Of a DNA stretch of 52,966 nt, positions 17,874-25,479 are shown piece after piece. A program made the translations under genes and the position numbers. A model generated the notes under the pieces. The model saw nothing but the letters and a program-made list of their open reading frames with translations. It searched no databases and was not told the DNA's origin. Position 1 is the first letter of the stretch; each line of letters opens with the position of its first letter. The DNA comes from Clostridiales bacterium (GTDB taxonomy: Bacteria > Bacillota > Clostridia > Oscillospirales > Ruminococcaceae), in assembly GCA_003150405.1 (NCBI GenBank), contig QAMM01000014.1, positions 1 through 52,966 of the forward strand. The letters run 5' to 3'.

Positions 17874-18495
17874 ATGAAAAAGAAAAAGATTATTTCTTTT
17901 ACAGCCGCGGTAATACTGATGTTCAGCGCGTTGCTGACGGTTTATGCAAGTGAAATCTCTTCCAATTTTCCTATTCGCTGGAACATAGTTTCCAGTGGAA
18001 AATACACAATGCAATGATGATTCCATACCTTCATCTCATCCAGCGTTTGGATGTGCGATTCCTGCAATGAACTGGTTTAACGCGACGTCACCCAGTAGTA
18101 TCGCGTGTAACTACATCTCCAGCGCTTCAACCTCAACGGTGGACTTTAAGGTTGCGATTGAGGCATTCTGGGACAACTGAGTTGGCTGGAAAGATGCAAA
18201 TGGATATGCGGTTCCTCAGGATACCAATGGGCTTATGATTTACAGCTATAGCGATTTGACGAGAGCGTATGCGGGCAATCCGCACACAGTTCGTGTTAAA
18301 TATGGGCAGGTTTTTAACAATCCTTATGTAAATGATGCATATAAAGGTTATGACTACGATCAATTTGTCCATATTGGCATGCATGAGCTGGAGCACCTAT
18401 ATGGTATGGGACATGATGAAAATACCGGTTCCATCATGCATGCTCGCGGTATTGCAGGCTACACGTCGCTGGGACCGACCGACAAGAGCACATAG
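17874..18495 (+). pseudogene. Broken secreted metzincin-type zinc metalloprotease
   Basis: A GAGGAGG site precedes an ATG at 17874 that opens a good signal peptide (MKKKKIISFTAAVILMFSAL). That frame stops at 18015. The rest of the protein continues in another frame from about 17990, is interrupted by an in-frame TGA at 18178-18180, and then resumes to 18495. The last part carries HELEHLYGMGH (codons from 18382 to 18414), the metzincin zinc-binding motif, and a following Met-turn SIMH. So at least one frameshift and one nonsense change separate the signal peptide from the catalytic core. A sequencing error is possible but two would be needed. Confidence 0.75.
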
Positions 18496-18554
18496 GTCTA
18501 TTTTTACGGCGGATCTTAAAGAAAAAATTATCATAAAAGCAGAGGTGAAGCGTT

Positions 18555-19163
18555 ATGTTAAAAAGGATCTTCAAATACAAATTATCTTATATTATCGCCG
18601 CTTTTGTTTTTATCGCGGCGGTTTTGGCTATAGCGCTGTGGCCGCGTGGTTCCAAACAGTCCGACTTTCCGCTGCTAGCGTCACCCCAGCAGGTATCAAC
18701 CAATATTATGTCGCTTGATGCACAGATGAAGTATTCACAACTGATTGTGGATGCCACGGTAAAAGAGGGGTTAACGGTAGAAGAAAACAGACCTTCACAG
18801 GAGGAAATTGACGTCCTGGGGGACAAAGTAGGTGCTTACTCTACAGGCAGGGTGCGAATGTCGGTCAACGAGGTCATATACGGGGAACCGGTGAACGAGT
18901 TTAACTTGTATCTAACACCGGCGATGCAGGATTGTGCTCCGGACTACAAACCGGGGGATCGATTTGTTTTTATTTTACAGCCTTATCAAGACGGTTATTA
19001 TACGATAACTGCTGTAAACAGTATTTTTTACGTTGCGTACGATGAAAAGGTCTACCTTGCTTCACTGGACGAACCGTATATGCGTATTTCGGGCAATGAA
19101 TTACAGGACTTCAAGGATGAGCTGCGGGAACTGAAAGCACAGGTTCCAACGATTGCTGAATGA
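18555..19163 (+). CDS. Membrane-anchored protein of unknown function
   Basis: I do not recognise this 202-residue protein. It has a basic N-terminus, one hydrophobic segment (about residues 11-30) that is either a membrane anchor or an uncleaved signal, and an extracellular domain of mixed composition with the sequence KPGDRFVFIL in its middle. The gene follows the broken metalloprotease by about 60 nt and ends at a strong terminator, so the two may have been one operon. AGAGGTG precedes the ATG. Confidence 0.75.
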   Translation: MLKRIFKYKLSYIIAAFVFIAAVLAIALWPRGSKQSDFPLLASPQQVSTNIMSLDAQMKYSQLIVDATVKEGLTVEENRPSQEEIDVLGDKVGAYSTGRVRMSVNEVIYGEPVNEFNLYLTPAMQDCAPDYKPGDRFVFILQPYQDGYYTITAVNSIFYVAYDEKVYLASLDEPYMRISGNELQDFKDELRELKAQVPTIAE

Positions 19164-19187
19164 TTGTGGCATAAAAAACGGAACGTC

Positions 19188-19216
19188 AAAAGAGCGGGCT
19201 TTTTGCCCGCTCTTTT
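19188..19216 (+). terminator. Terminator after the unknown membrane protein
   Basis: AAAAGAGCGGGC and GCCCGCTCTTTT form a perfect 12-bp stem with a TTTTT loop; the AT flanks make it bidirectional. Confidence 0.9.
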
Positions 19217-19359
19217 GATATCTGTCATTACAAATCGTATAATGAGGATGAAATAATACAAAAACCATGAGATTTCGACAGCCTTTTCGCAAATTCAACA
19301 GGTGGTGAAGCGGATGGCTTCCTGCGCTGCATAGCAGAGAACGGTGAAAAAGACGTTGA

Positions 19360-19659
19360 TTACCTCATTTGGTAAAATTCCAAATACCTACGGATATTGT
19401 TCCGTGCGCGGCTGAGGGTTCTTGAAACAGTGGATTTATGGATCCCAAGCATTTCCGCAATTTGAGGCATACTTTTGTTTTCGTAGTAATACAGCAGTAG
19501 AATTTCTTTTTGCCGTTGGGTGAGTCTGTAGCAGATAACCTGATGCAGGATGCGTTTTAATCGCACAAGCTGTTCACGATTGTCCTGTTCGTCTTGGTCG
19601 TGTGGGTCGTTGTAACCAATGGAGAAATCAATTTGTTCCAGTGATATTTTCTTATTCAA
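19360..19659 (-). CDS. Sigma-70 region-4-like HTH protein
   Basis: The 99-residue protein has only a region-4-type helix-turn-helix: LTQRQKEILLLYYYENKSMP (about 46-65) then a recognition segment IAEMLGIHKSTVSRTLSRAR (about 67-86). No region 2 is present, so it cannot be a full sigma factor by itself; it may work as an activator or anti-sigma-like helper. It starts with a TTG whose last bases overlap the TGA of the 70-aa gene upstream, so the two are translationally coupled. The promoter of the pair contains an operator likely bound by the divergent XRE protein. Confidence 0.8.
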   Translation of the reverse strand: MNKKISLEQIDFSIGYNDPHDQDEQDNREQLVRLKRILHQVICYRLTQRQKEILLLYYYENKSMPQIAEMLGIHKSTVSRTLSRARNNIRRYLEFYQMR

Positions 19660-19868
19660 AAGGTGCTCCCCCCTTTTTGCGGTTTATAGTAATTGCTTAG
19701 ATAGGTGTAAATATCCAGCAGTTGGCTGTATTCCATATAAAGGAGCGTGATGCGCTCTTGATCGTCGCATTTCGGAAACTGCTGTTGACACTGCCGCAGT
19801 TCTGAAATTCGCTGTTTCAACTGCATGGCAGATCGAAGGTAACTATTGGCAAGTTGTGTCAGATCCAT
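19656..19868 (-). CDS. Small helical protein coupled to the sigma-like gene
   Basis: The 70-residue protein is predicted to be mostly helical with a Gln/Leu/Arg-rich heptad-like stretch (about residues 10-30), and has no match I recognise. It opens the two-gene unit: AAGGACA precedes its ATG, and its stop overlaps the TTG start of the sigma-like gene. A role as partner or regulator of that protein is inference. Confidence 0.7.
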   Translation of the reverse strand: MDLTQLANSYLRSAMQLKQRISELRQCQQQFPKCDDQERITLLYMEYSQLLDIYTYLSNYYKPQKGGSTF

Positions 19869-19884
19869 TTAAGTGTCCTTTCTA

Positions 19885-19902
19885 ATATCACACGAATTGT
19901 TG
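19885..19902. promoter_or_regulatory. Operator copy 1 in the divergent region
   Basis: ATATCACACGAATTGTTG repeats the left part of the palindrome at 19917-19940 with small changes, and lies downstream of the minus-strand -10 box. The distance between the copies is about 33 nt, close to three helical turns. Confidence 0.55.
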
Positions 19903-19914
19903 TCCTGTGGCTCG

Positions 19915-19943
19915 ATTATATCACACAAATTGTGTAATATCAA
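19915..19943 (-). promoter_or_regulatory. Promoter of the sigma-like operon with a palindromic operator in its spacer
   Basis: On the minus strand TTGATA (19943-19938) and TATAAT (19920-19915) are 17 nt apart. The spacer is TCACACAAATTGTGTAA, the core of a palindrome extending over 19917-19940 (ACACAA A TTGTGT). A protein bound there would block RNA polymerase directly. The likely binder is the XRE repressor encoded divergently. Confidence 0.7.
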
Positions 19944-19973
19944 GCAGAAAATGAACATTTGTTCGAAATATTC

Positions 19974-20002
19974 TTGTGTTTATCCGTTGGATATGGTATA
20001 TT
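19974..20002 (+). promoter_or_regulatory. Promoter of the XRE-ImmA genes
   Basis: TTGTGT (19974-19979) and TATATT (19997-20002) are 17 nt apart, with an extended -10 TGG. Predicted transcription starts within about 12 nt of the TTG start codon. It does not overlap the two operators. Confidence 0.5.
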
Positions 20003-20019
20003 ATAGCTGGGTGATAGCT

Positions 20020-20385
20020 TTGAATCGTATTAAGAAGCTTCGAAAAGAACGCAACCTTACACAAGCGCAGCTCGCCCAAAGATTGGGAATTTCAGCGAGC
20101 GCTGTCGGAATGTATGAGCAGGGCCGACGTGAGCCGGATTCAAAAATGCTCCGACAGCTTGCACAGTTTTTCGGCGTCTCAATGGAGTATCTTATGGGTG
20201 AGGATACTTCTCTGTCCGGGGAATCGGTGGAGTTTGTGGAATTCATCGACCGGATGAAACAGGAGTTGATCCGGCAAAAGGGCCTCATGTTCAATGGTGT
20301 TCCACTCTCTGAACAGGACATTGAAGAAATCATGAGTGCAGTCGAAGTCGGCGCAGCCGTGGTCATTGGCCGGAATAGGAGATAG
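20020..20385 (+). CDS. XRE-family repressor (ImmR-like)
   Basis: The 121-residue protein starts with a helix-turn-helix of the Cro/C1 type (about residues 5-60: LRKERNLTQAQLAQRLGISA, then EQGRREPD) and has a short C-terminal domain. The TTG at 20020 has a weak GGTGA ribosome site; a longer reading from 19873 would run through the operators and promoter, so I reject it. The gene for an ImmA/IrrE protease follows at once, as in ICEBs1 and many prophages, where the protease cleaves the repressor upon DNA damage or other signals. Confidence 0.85.
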   Translation: MNRIKKLRKERNLTQAQLAQRLGISASAVGMYEQGRREPDSKMLRQLAQFFGVSMEYLMGEDTSLSGESVEFVEFIDRMKQELIRQKGLMFNGVPLSEQDIEEIMSAVEVGAAVVIGRNRR

Positions 20386-20437
20386 CTGCCGCTGTCCTTG
20401 TGGGGTTGCCATGTTGACATCTGGGAGTGGACTTTGG

Positions 20438-20884
20438 ATGAATCAAATTGAGTCATTGTGCGAAAAGCTAAAACAGGAGTTTGGTACGTCGGATCCGTTC
20501 GAGCTGTGCGGCCGGATGGGGGTAATTGTCCTGTTTGTAAAGCTGCCAATGCATATCAAGGGGTTTTACTGCAACATGGCGGATCACCGTATGGTTTACA
20601 TTAATAACCGCCTAAAAGAAGGTGAACAGCGTATGGTATGTGCACATGAATTGGGCCATGCGCTGCTTCACGCGGAGTTAAACGTTATGTTTATCAACCA
20701 ATATACAAACCTGAAAACCGTGCGCTATGAAAACGAGGCGGATTATTTTTCCGCCTGTTTATTGATTGACGATGCACTTTTGGATTGCACCAGCGGTCTG
20801 TCGACTTTGGCTGATATTGCTTCTTGCGCTGGCGTAGACGAGCGGTTGGTGGAACTCAGGCTTCGGCGTTTTAACGGCTCATGA
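20438..20884 (+). CDS. ImmA/IrrE family metallo-endopeptidase
   Basis: The 148-residue protein has the zinc-protease motif HELGH (residues 70-74) followed by ENEADYFSACLL, the usual third-ligand region of this family. ImmA-type proteins cleave a cognate XRE repressor encoded next door and so relieve repression. The ATG at 20438 follows GGGAGTGG. No integrase or conjugation gene is present, so this is a solitary switch rather than part of a visible mobile element. It ends at a hairpin at 20876. Confidence 0.88.
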   Translation: MNQIESLCEKLKQEFGTSDPFELCGRMGVIVLFVKLPMHIKGFYCNMADHRMVYINNRLKEGEQRMVCAHELGHALLHAELNVMFINQYTNLKTVRYENEADYFSACLLIDDALLDCTSGLSTLADIASCAGVDERLVELRLRRFNGS

Positions 20885-20899
20885 CTTCATGAGCCATTT
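20876..20899 (+). terminator. Weak terminator after the ImmA gene
   Basis: GGCTCATG and CATGAGCC pair across a short loop that includes the stop codon, then ATTTT follows. Confidence 0.5.
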
Positions 20900-20928
20900 T
20901 GCGTTTTTTCCGGAGAACCGGGTATAGT
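20899..20928 (+). promoter_or_regulatory. Candidate promoter of the PH-PH-lexA operon
   Basis: TTGCGT (20899-20904) and TATAGT (20923-20928) are 18 nt apart, about 45 nt before the first PH-domain start. I see no LexA-type operator within the promoter. Confidence 0.5.
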
Positions 20929-20972
20929 AACAGTAAAGAATGGTTTTAAAAAGAAGAATATGGGGGCCTTGT

Positions 20973-21431
20973 ATGCAGATGAAACGGTTGCCGTTCCGGG
21001 CGCTTTGCTTATGGGAATTTTATGCGCTGCTTGTGCTGGCGGCGTTCTATCTGCTCATTTATGTTTTTCTTGTGCCGTTTACTTGGCTTTGGTTTGCCCT
21101 TGTGGGCGGGGTTTTGGTGGTGTTCCTTGTAGCTGTGCTGCTGTTTTTCCCGCTTTGTTACCTTGGGACTGGTTATTCAGTTCGGAGGGATTGTGTGATT
21201 TATGAGAGCGGTGTGCTTTTTCATCGCCGGAGTATTCTGCTGCGTGAAAATCTAATTACTGTACGAATGCAGCGAAGTCTGTTCGATCGGCTTTTTGGAC
21301 TTGCGACTCTTCGCTGTGATGCGCCGGGAGCGACGGTCACTTTGTTTTACCTTTCGAGAGGGGAAGCGGAACAACTTCAGGAACAGCTGACAGCCGGACG
21401 CAAATCGCCGCTCAAACCGGTGACGCGATGA
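20973..21431 (+). CDS. Bacterial PH-domain membrane protein (YdbS-like)
   Basis: The 152-residue protein has two N-terminal membrane helices (about 10-60) and a C-terminal bPH_2-type domain. In Bacillus the YdbS/YdbT pair is linked to resistance to antimicrobial compounds; the mechanism is not clear. The ATG at 20973 follows GGGGG; an ATG at 20940 is in frame but lies almost at the predicted transcription start. Its stop overlaps the start of the larger paralogue by 4 nt. Confidence 0.8.
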   Translation: MQMKRLPFRALCLWEFYALLVLAAFYLLIYVFLVPFTWLWFALVGGVLVVFLVAVLLFFPLCYLGTGYSVRRDCVIYESGVLFHRRSILLRENLITVRMQRSLFDRLFGLATLRCDAPGATVTLFYLSRGEAEQLQEQLTAGRKSPLKPVTR

Positions 21432-22960
21432 AGCTGAAACGACCACATCCGATTAACATACTGGAACATATTTCCGGCTACTTCTGGCTGCTGCTACTCC
21501 CGCTGGTGCGCGGACTGTTTGCATTCCGCGGCGGTTTCTGGGGATGGTTGAGCGGCGTCTGGTTTGATTTGCTTGTGCTGGCTGCTATTTTAGGATTCGC
21601 ACTTCTGCGCTGGGCTTCTATTCGCTACTGTTGCACAGAAAAAGGGATTTTTATCGTTCGTGGTCTGCTTGTCCAGCAGAAATTTACAGTTCCTTACAAG
21701 GAAATTGCGACGATATCCCAGGTTGCAACCTTTTTTTACCGGCCGATTCATGTTGTCCATCTTTCGGTGGATTCCAACGCGGGCAGCGCCTGGGAATATG
21801 ATTTTACTTTGACCCTTTCTGCCAGTGCAGCGGGAGAGTTAGAGGCCCATGTGAAGCACGCTGTACTTTATCAAGAAAGGCCGCACAAAACCTACCATTC
21901 GGGCAGTTTGTATGTTGCGCTGCTTGCCTTTGTTTCTTCCCGAACGGTAGCTGGGGTTGTGTTTACCGCTGCACTTGTCGTTCAGGCAGGTAAAATTTTA
22001 GGTAACGAGTTTGAGACCACCCTTCTCCAGGGGTTGGCCGACGTTGCCAAAAGTCTTGCTTTTGGTATTCCGCCGGTTGCCGTTTTTTTGGCGCTTCTAA
22101 TTTTACTCGGCTGGCTTATCTCTTTTGTACTCAACCTTTCCCGAAATTATCGGTTTACTGTTACCCGTACAGGACAGGAAATTCGTATACGCTCCGGTTT
22201 TTTTTCACGCTACCGCCATCTGCTCAATGCTGAAAAGGTGAATTTTGTGGAGTCAATCCAATCCATTTTCACGAAAGGGTTTCATATTCATTCGCTGTTT
22301 CTGCACTGCGCCGGCTACGGAAAGGCTAAAAACGAGCTTGCGGTGCTGTTTCCGGCTGTTAAACGGGAGCGATTGAATGAGCTCTTGGAAAATTTGGTAG
22401 GAGAGCTGCATTATACTGAAGAACGTATGGTTTATCCGGCAAGGCGGAGTATTTTTCGCTTCGTCCTGACGCCGGTGCTGGTTATTGCCCTAATTGCCGC
22501 CTCAGCTCTGCTGCTGGGCGAGTGGTTCCCAAACCTATTAGCTCTCATTCGCTTTATGGGTGCAATGCTGGAACTTCCTATTTTGTGGTGGCTTTTGGCA
22601 CGCATACAGGCTTTTTTTCACACTGGAATTTCCAAAACAGGGGGGGTTTACACCCTGCGTTTCTCAAAACGCTATAGTTTTCATACGGTTATGGTCTGCG
22701 AACAACGTATTGTTAAAATAGTTGTACGGCAGTCGTTGTGGCAAGTGGCCTCCGGTGTCTGTAACATTATGGTTTATCTATATTCGGAAGGAAAAAAGCA
22801 GTATGTCATTCCAGCGCTTCCGCTGGAACAGGTTTGTACCATTCTTGGATTGGATCTTCCGGAACCCCCGGATTGGTACCGACGTATTCCTTTTTTTGGA
22901 AGTAGAATGATCAATCGACAATCCCCCAAAACAGAGGAGGCCCCAGAGTATGCTGAGTGA
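21428..22960 (+). CDS. Large PH-domain membrane protein (YdbT-like)
   Basis: The 510-residue protein has about six predicted membrane helices in pairs, alternating with two or three bPH_2 domains, the organisation of YdbT. It is coupled by ATGA overlap to the smaller PH-domain gene and overlaps lexA by 11 nt at its 3' end. Such pairs likely form an envelope complex; no catalytic motif is present. The overlap with lexA means that the two are co-transcribed. Confidence 0.85.
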   Translation: MKLKRPHPINILEHISGYFWLLLLPLVRGLFAFRGGFWGWLSGVWFDLLVLAAILGFALLRWASIRYCCTEKGIFIVRGLLVQQKFTVPYKEIATISQVATFFYRPIHVVHLSVDSNAGSAWEYDFTLTLSASAAGELEAHVKHAVLYQERPHKTYHSGSLYVALLAFVSSRTVAGVVFTAALVVQAGKILGNEFETTLLQGLADVAKSLAFGIPPVAVFLALLILLGWLISFVLNLSRNYRFTVTRTGQEIRIRSGFFSRYRHLLNAEKVNFVESIQSIFTKGFHIHSLFLHCAGYGKAKNELAVLFPAVKRERLNELLENLVGELHYTEERMVYPARRSIFRFVLTPVLVIALIAASALLLGEWFPNLLALIRFMGAMLELPILWWLLARIQAFFHTGISKTGGVYTLRFSKRYSFHTVMVCEQRIVKIVVRQSLWQVASGVCNIMVYLYSEGKKQYVIPALPLEQVCTILGLDLPEPPDWYRRIPFFGSRMINRQSPKTEEAPEYAE

Positions 22961-23531
22961 AAAAGCCAAATTGATTCTTGAATACCTGCAAAGCCGCACA
23001 TTAAACGAAGGCGCACCGACCGTCCGGGAAATTTGCCGTGATTTGGAAATTAAATCCACTTCGACGGTGCAGAGGTATATTGAAGAACTTGTGGAAGCAG
23101 GTTGTATTGAGAAAAAGGATGGGCAGCGCCGTACCCTGCGGCTTGCGTCGGCAGAGGGCGTGTCGGTTCCGGTGGTTGGTTTGGTGACTGCCGGTGAACC
23201 CATTACGGCCATTGAACACACCGAAGGGTATGTGACCTTTTCCGGTTACCGCGGCGACCCTTCTGAACTTTTTGCGCTGAGGGTGCGCGGCGAAAGTATG
23301 ATTGACGCCGGTATCCTGAGTGGGGATATTGTCATTGTTCGAAAAACACCAGTGGCAGAAAATGGGGAGATTGTTGTGGCAATGATTGAGGATGAAGCGA
23401 CGGTGAAACGTTTTTACAAGGAAAACGGGCATTTTCGCCTTCAGCCGGAAAATAAAACAATGGAACCAATTTTTGCGGAGGAAGTAATAATACTTGGACG
23501 GGTTATTGCTCTGACCCGCAATTACGCATAA
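22950..23531 (+). CDS. lexA: LexA repressor
   Basis: LexA represses the SOS regulon until RecA* triggers self-cleavage. The 193-residue protein has an N-terminal winged HTH (about 1-65; GAPTVREICRDLEIKS), the cleavage site Ala81-Gly82 (in LVTAGEP), the catalytic Ser116 (GESMIDAG) and Lys153 (EATVKRF). The ATG lies within the 3' end of the PH-domain gene, so its expression depends at least partly on that operon. A perfect palindromic terminator follows at 23641. Confidence 0.96.
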   Translation: MLSEKAKLILEYLQSRTLNEGAPTVREICRDLEIKSTSTVQRYIEELVEAGCIEKKDGQRRTLRLASAEGVSVPVVGLVTAGEPITAIEHTEGYVTFSGYRGDPSELFALRVRGESMIDAGILSGDIVIVRKTPVAENGEIVVAMIEDEATVKRFYKENGHFRLQPENKTMEPIFAEEVIILGRVIALTRNYA

Positions 23532-23640
23532 ACGTGTAGAAAATCATTTTTGCACCGCAGGAGAGAAGGCGTCCAAAAGGCTTTAATTGTTTTGGGACAG
23601 CGCAGGCTGCTGTTGAAATGCCATTTAAGACAAGATAAAG

Positions 23641-23678
23641 AAAAGCGGCACGGGTATTATAATACCCGTGCCGCTTTT
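23641..23678. terminator. Bidirectional terminator between lexA and the trkA pair
   Basis: A perfect 38-nt palindrome (AAAAGCGGCACGGGTATTA and its complement) with A and T flanks serves both convergent units. Confidence 0.93.
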
Positions 23679-23710
23679 GGATTTGTGGAGAAATGCAAGC
23701 AAGACTTCCC

Positions 23711-24370
23711 CTACAGCCGCAAAAAGTCCTTTAGCATATGGAGCTTATTGGAGGGGGAGAGAACCATTATCCGGTCGCCTCCTTCAATGGTAGTATTACC
23801 GCGCGGAATAATAAGTTGATCGTTGCGGACAATTGAGATAAGGACAAAAATTTCCGGCAGCTTCAACTGGGCCAGCGTTTTGCCCGCCAGCGGGAAATTC
23901 CGTTCTGGGATGACAATCTCATCGATGGAAACCTCGCCTTTATGCAGGGTCATAACCTGACGAATTCTGGAGAGGTCAATTTCACGTTCCAGGGAACGCG
24001 CGATGTTGTCGGTTGTGTTAACCGTAATGTCGATGCCGAGCTGTTTCATGACCGCAACATTTTTGGGATTGTTGGCGCGGGCCACCGTTTTACCCACGTG
24101 GAAAACGCTTTTGGCGAGCTGACAGGTGATAAGGTTGTCTTCATCCTTACCGGTGACGCTGACAACGGCATCGGCATGTTCAATATCGGCGTCCATCAGA
24201 GCCTCCAGTGTAGTGCCGTCCCCGAAGATGACGGGAATATCCAGATCATTTGCCAGATACCGGCAAAGCCCTTTTTTGATTTCAATCAGGGTAGGATAGT
24301 GGCCGTGTTCGATCAGGGTTTTGGCAAGATAGTAACCGACCTTGCCGCCGCCTACAACAATGACTTTCAT
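23711..24370 (-). CDS. trkA: TrkA-type potassium uptake regulator
   Basis: The 219-residue protein has an RCK/TrkA-N Rossmann domain (VIVVGGGKVGYYLAKTLIE at residues 3-21, then an acidic residue after the second strand) and a C-terminal TrkA-C domain (about 140-219, EGGDRIMVLSP). It is a cytoplasmic regulator that gates a TrkH/KtrB-type membrane subunit by nucleotide binding; no such channel is in the window. The ATG at 24370 follows AGGAGAG. It is the second gene of a two-gene unit. Confidence 0.9.
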   Translation of the reverse strand: MKVIVVGGGKVGYYLAKTLIEHGHYPTLIEIKKGLCRYLANDLDIPVIFGDGTTLEALMDADIEHADAVVSVTGKDEDNLITCQLAKSVFHVGKTVARANNPKNVAVMKQLGIDITVNTTDNIARSLEREIDLSRIRQVMTLHKGEVSIDEIVIPERNFPLAGKTLAQLKLPEIFVLISIVRNDQLIIPRGNTTIEGGDRIMVLSPSNKLHMLKDFLRL

Positions 24371-24392
24371 TTCACATACTCTCCTGTTTTCA

Positions 24393-25019
24393 CTAATCAA
24401 CGACCCGGGCGATGATCATAGTGTCGGTCGCAGTCAGTCGAGTGTTGCGTTTGCTTGCAATATCAATGGAAAGATCGGCGTGCTGAAGGGCGAGCAGGGC
24501 TTCGTTTTCATCCAGAGTCCGGTCCACCTCGTCGCAGGTCTGGTTAACAAAATACCGCGGGACCGGAAGCCAGTGAAAGGTAATGGTGTGCGCGCCCAAA
24601 TTGACGGTACGTACATTGCCGCTTTCCAGCAGCGCCGAACGAACCGCCTCTACTGTGAGGTTGGTCGGGCAGACGGTGTGCAGTCCAAAGTGGGAAAAAA
24701 CATCCTCCCTGCGGGGATCGTAGATGCGTGCAAGCACATTCGGCACCTTGAAAATTTCCCGCGCAAGCTGGGAAACCATGATGTTAACGTTGTCATCACG
24801 GCTGACAGCCGCCAGTGCGTCGCAATTTTCAATGCCGGCTTTGCGCAGAACATCCTGATCAATGGGAACGCCCGCTGTGGTATAGCCGTTAAAATCATCG
24901 CTAAGCAATTCAAAATTCTCTTCGAGTTTATCGACGATAGAGACATCGTGTCCATCCTGTGCAAGGGAGGAAGCAAGCCGGGAACCGACCTTACCACATC
25001 CCACCACCAGTATATTCAT
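24393..25019 (-). CDS. TrkA-type potassium uptake regulator, upstream paralogue
   Basis: The 208-residue protein repeats the RCK plan: an N-terminal Rossmann motif VVGCGKVGSRLASSLAQDGH, acidic strand end, and a diverged C-terminal domain. It is 22 nt upstream of the second paralogue. Split pairs of such regulators are frequent in Clostridia. The C-terminal part is less conserved than that of its neighbour, so the two may form a heteromer; this is inference. Confidence 0.87.
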   Translation of the reverse strand: MNILVVGCGKVGSRLASSLAQDGHDVSIVDKLEENFELLSDDFNGYTTAGVPIDQDVLRKAGIENCDALAAVSRDDNVNIMVSQLAREIFKVPNVLARIYDPRREDVFSHFGLHTVCPTNLTVEAVRSALLESGNVRTVNLGAHTITFHWLPVPRYFVNQTCDEVDRTLDENEALLALQHADLSIDIASKRNTRLTATDTMIIARVVD

Positions 25020-25065
25020 AGCAATATCCTTCTTCTTTTCTATGGGTTCATTCGTTCAAACAATT

Positions 25066-25094
25066 ATTATAGCCGCTCCTAACCAAAAAGTAAA
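25066..25094 (-). promoter_or_regulatory. Promoter of the trkA pair
   Basis: On the minus strand TTTACT (25094-25089) and TATAAT (25071-25066) are 17 nt apart, about 45 nt before the first TrkA start. Confidence 0.65.
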
Positions 25095-25112
25095 GGTGGA
25101 GTTTTGCCATTC

Positions 25113-25141
25113 TTGACAGTTATTTGTAAGGTTGTTACAAT
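25113..25141 (+). promoter_or_regulatory. Consensus sigma-A promoter of the Cys-rich small protein gene
   Basis: TTGACA (25113-25118) and TACAAT (25136-25141), spacer 17 nt, about 50 nt before the ATG at 25190. Confidence 0.75.
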
Positions 25142-25189
25142 GAGGTGAAGAACACTACGGATTACGCGGCGGGAAGAGGAGAGAAAACA

Positions 25190-25333
25190 ATGGAGAAACA
25201 AAAAATATGCAGCAACGTACATGAGTGCAGGTGCCCGTTTACTGACTGTAAAAATCATGGCCGCTGCTGTGACTGTATTGCAAACCACCGTGAAATGGGC
25301 AATCTGCCGAACTGCTACAAAAAGCCGGAATAG
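25190..25333 (+). CDS. Small Cys-rich protein (DUF6485-like)
   Basis: The 47-residue protein has seven cysteines, including CRCPFTDCKNHGRCCDC, and ends NLPNCYKKPE. The arrangement resembles the DUF6485 family, short cytosolic proteins of clostridia that probably bind zinc or a metal cluster. Its function is unknown. The ATG at 25190 follows AGAGGAGAG and a consensus promoter, so it is well supported as an expressed gene. It is monocistronic. Confidence 0.8.
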   Translation: MEKQKICSNVHECRCPFTDCKNHGRCCDCIANHREMGNLPNCYKKPE

Positions 25334-25412
25334 GCAGCCGGCTCTGTTTTCACCCTCGGCCCGGCGCTTGAAGAGCTGGACTGTTTCGGCTGAGAAATGG
25401 ATGGTCTGCTCT

Positions 25413-25439
25413 TAGGATAAATCATACCTTGTAATCCTA
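25413..25439. promoter_or_regulatory. Inverted repeat overlapping the -35 of the Rrf2 gene
   Basis: TAGGAT (25413-25418) and ATCCTA (25434-25439) form an interrupted inverted repeat around the -35 region. It may be an autoregulatory site of the Rrf2 protein; the arms are short. Confidence 0.3.
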
Positions 25440-25457
25440 GAAAACCTATCGTATAAT
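25429..25457 (+). promoter_or_regulatory. Promoter of the Rrf2 regulator gene
   Basis: TTGTAA (25429-25434) and TATAAT (25452-25457), spacer 17 nt, about 23 nt before the ATG. Confidence 0.7.
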
Positions 25458-25479
25458 AAGAGAAAAGGAGGGGATCCGG

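Noticed and set aside
23550..23819. 89-codon plus-strand frame after lexA
   Set aside because: It crosses the perfect bidirectional terminator and the 3' end of trkA.
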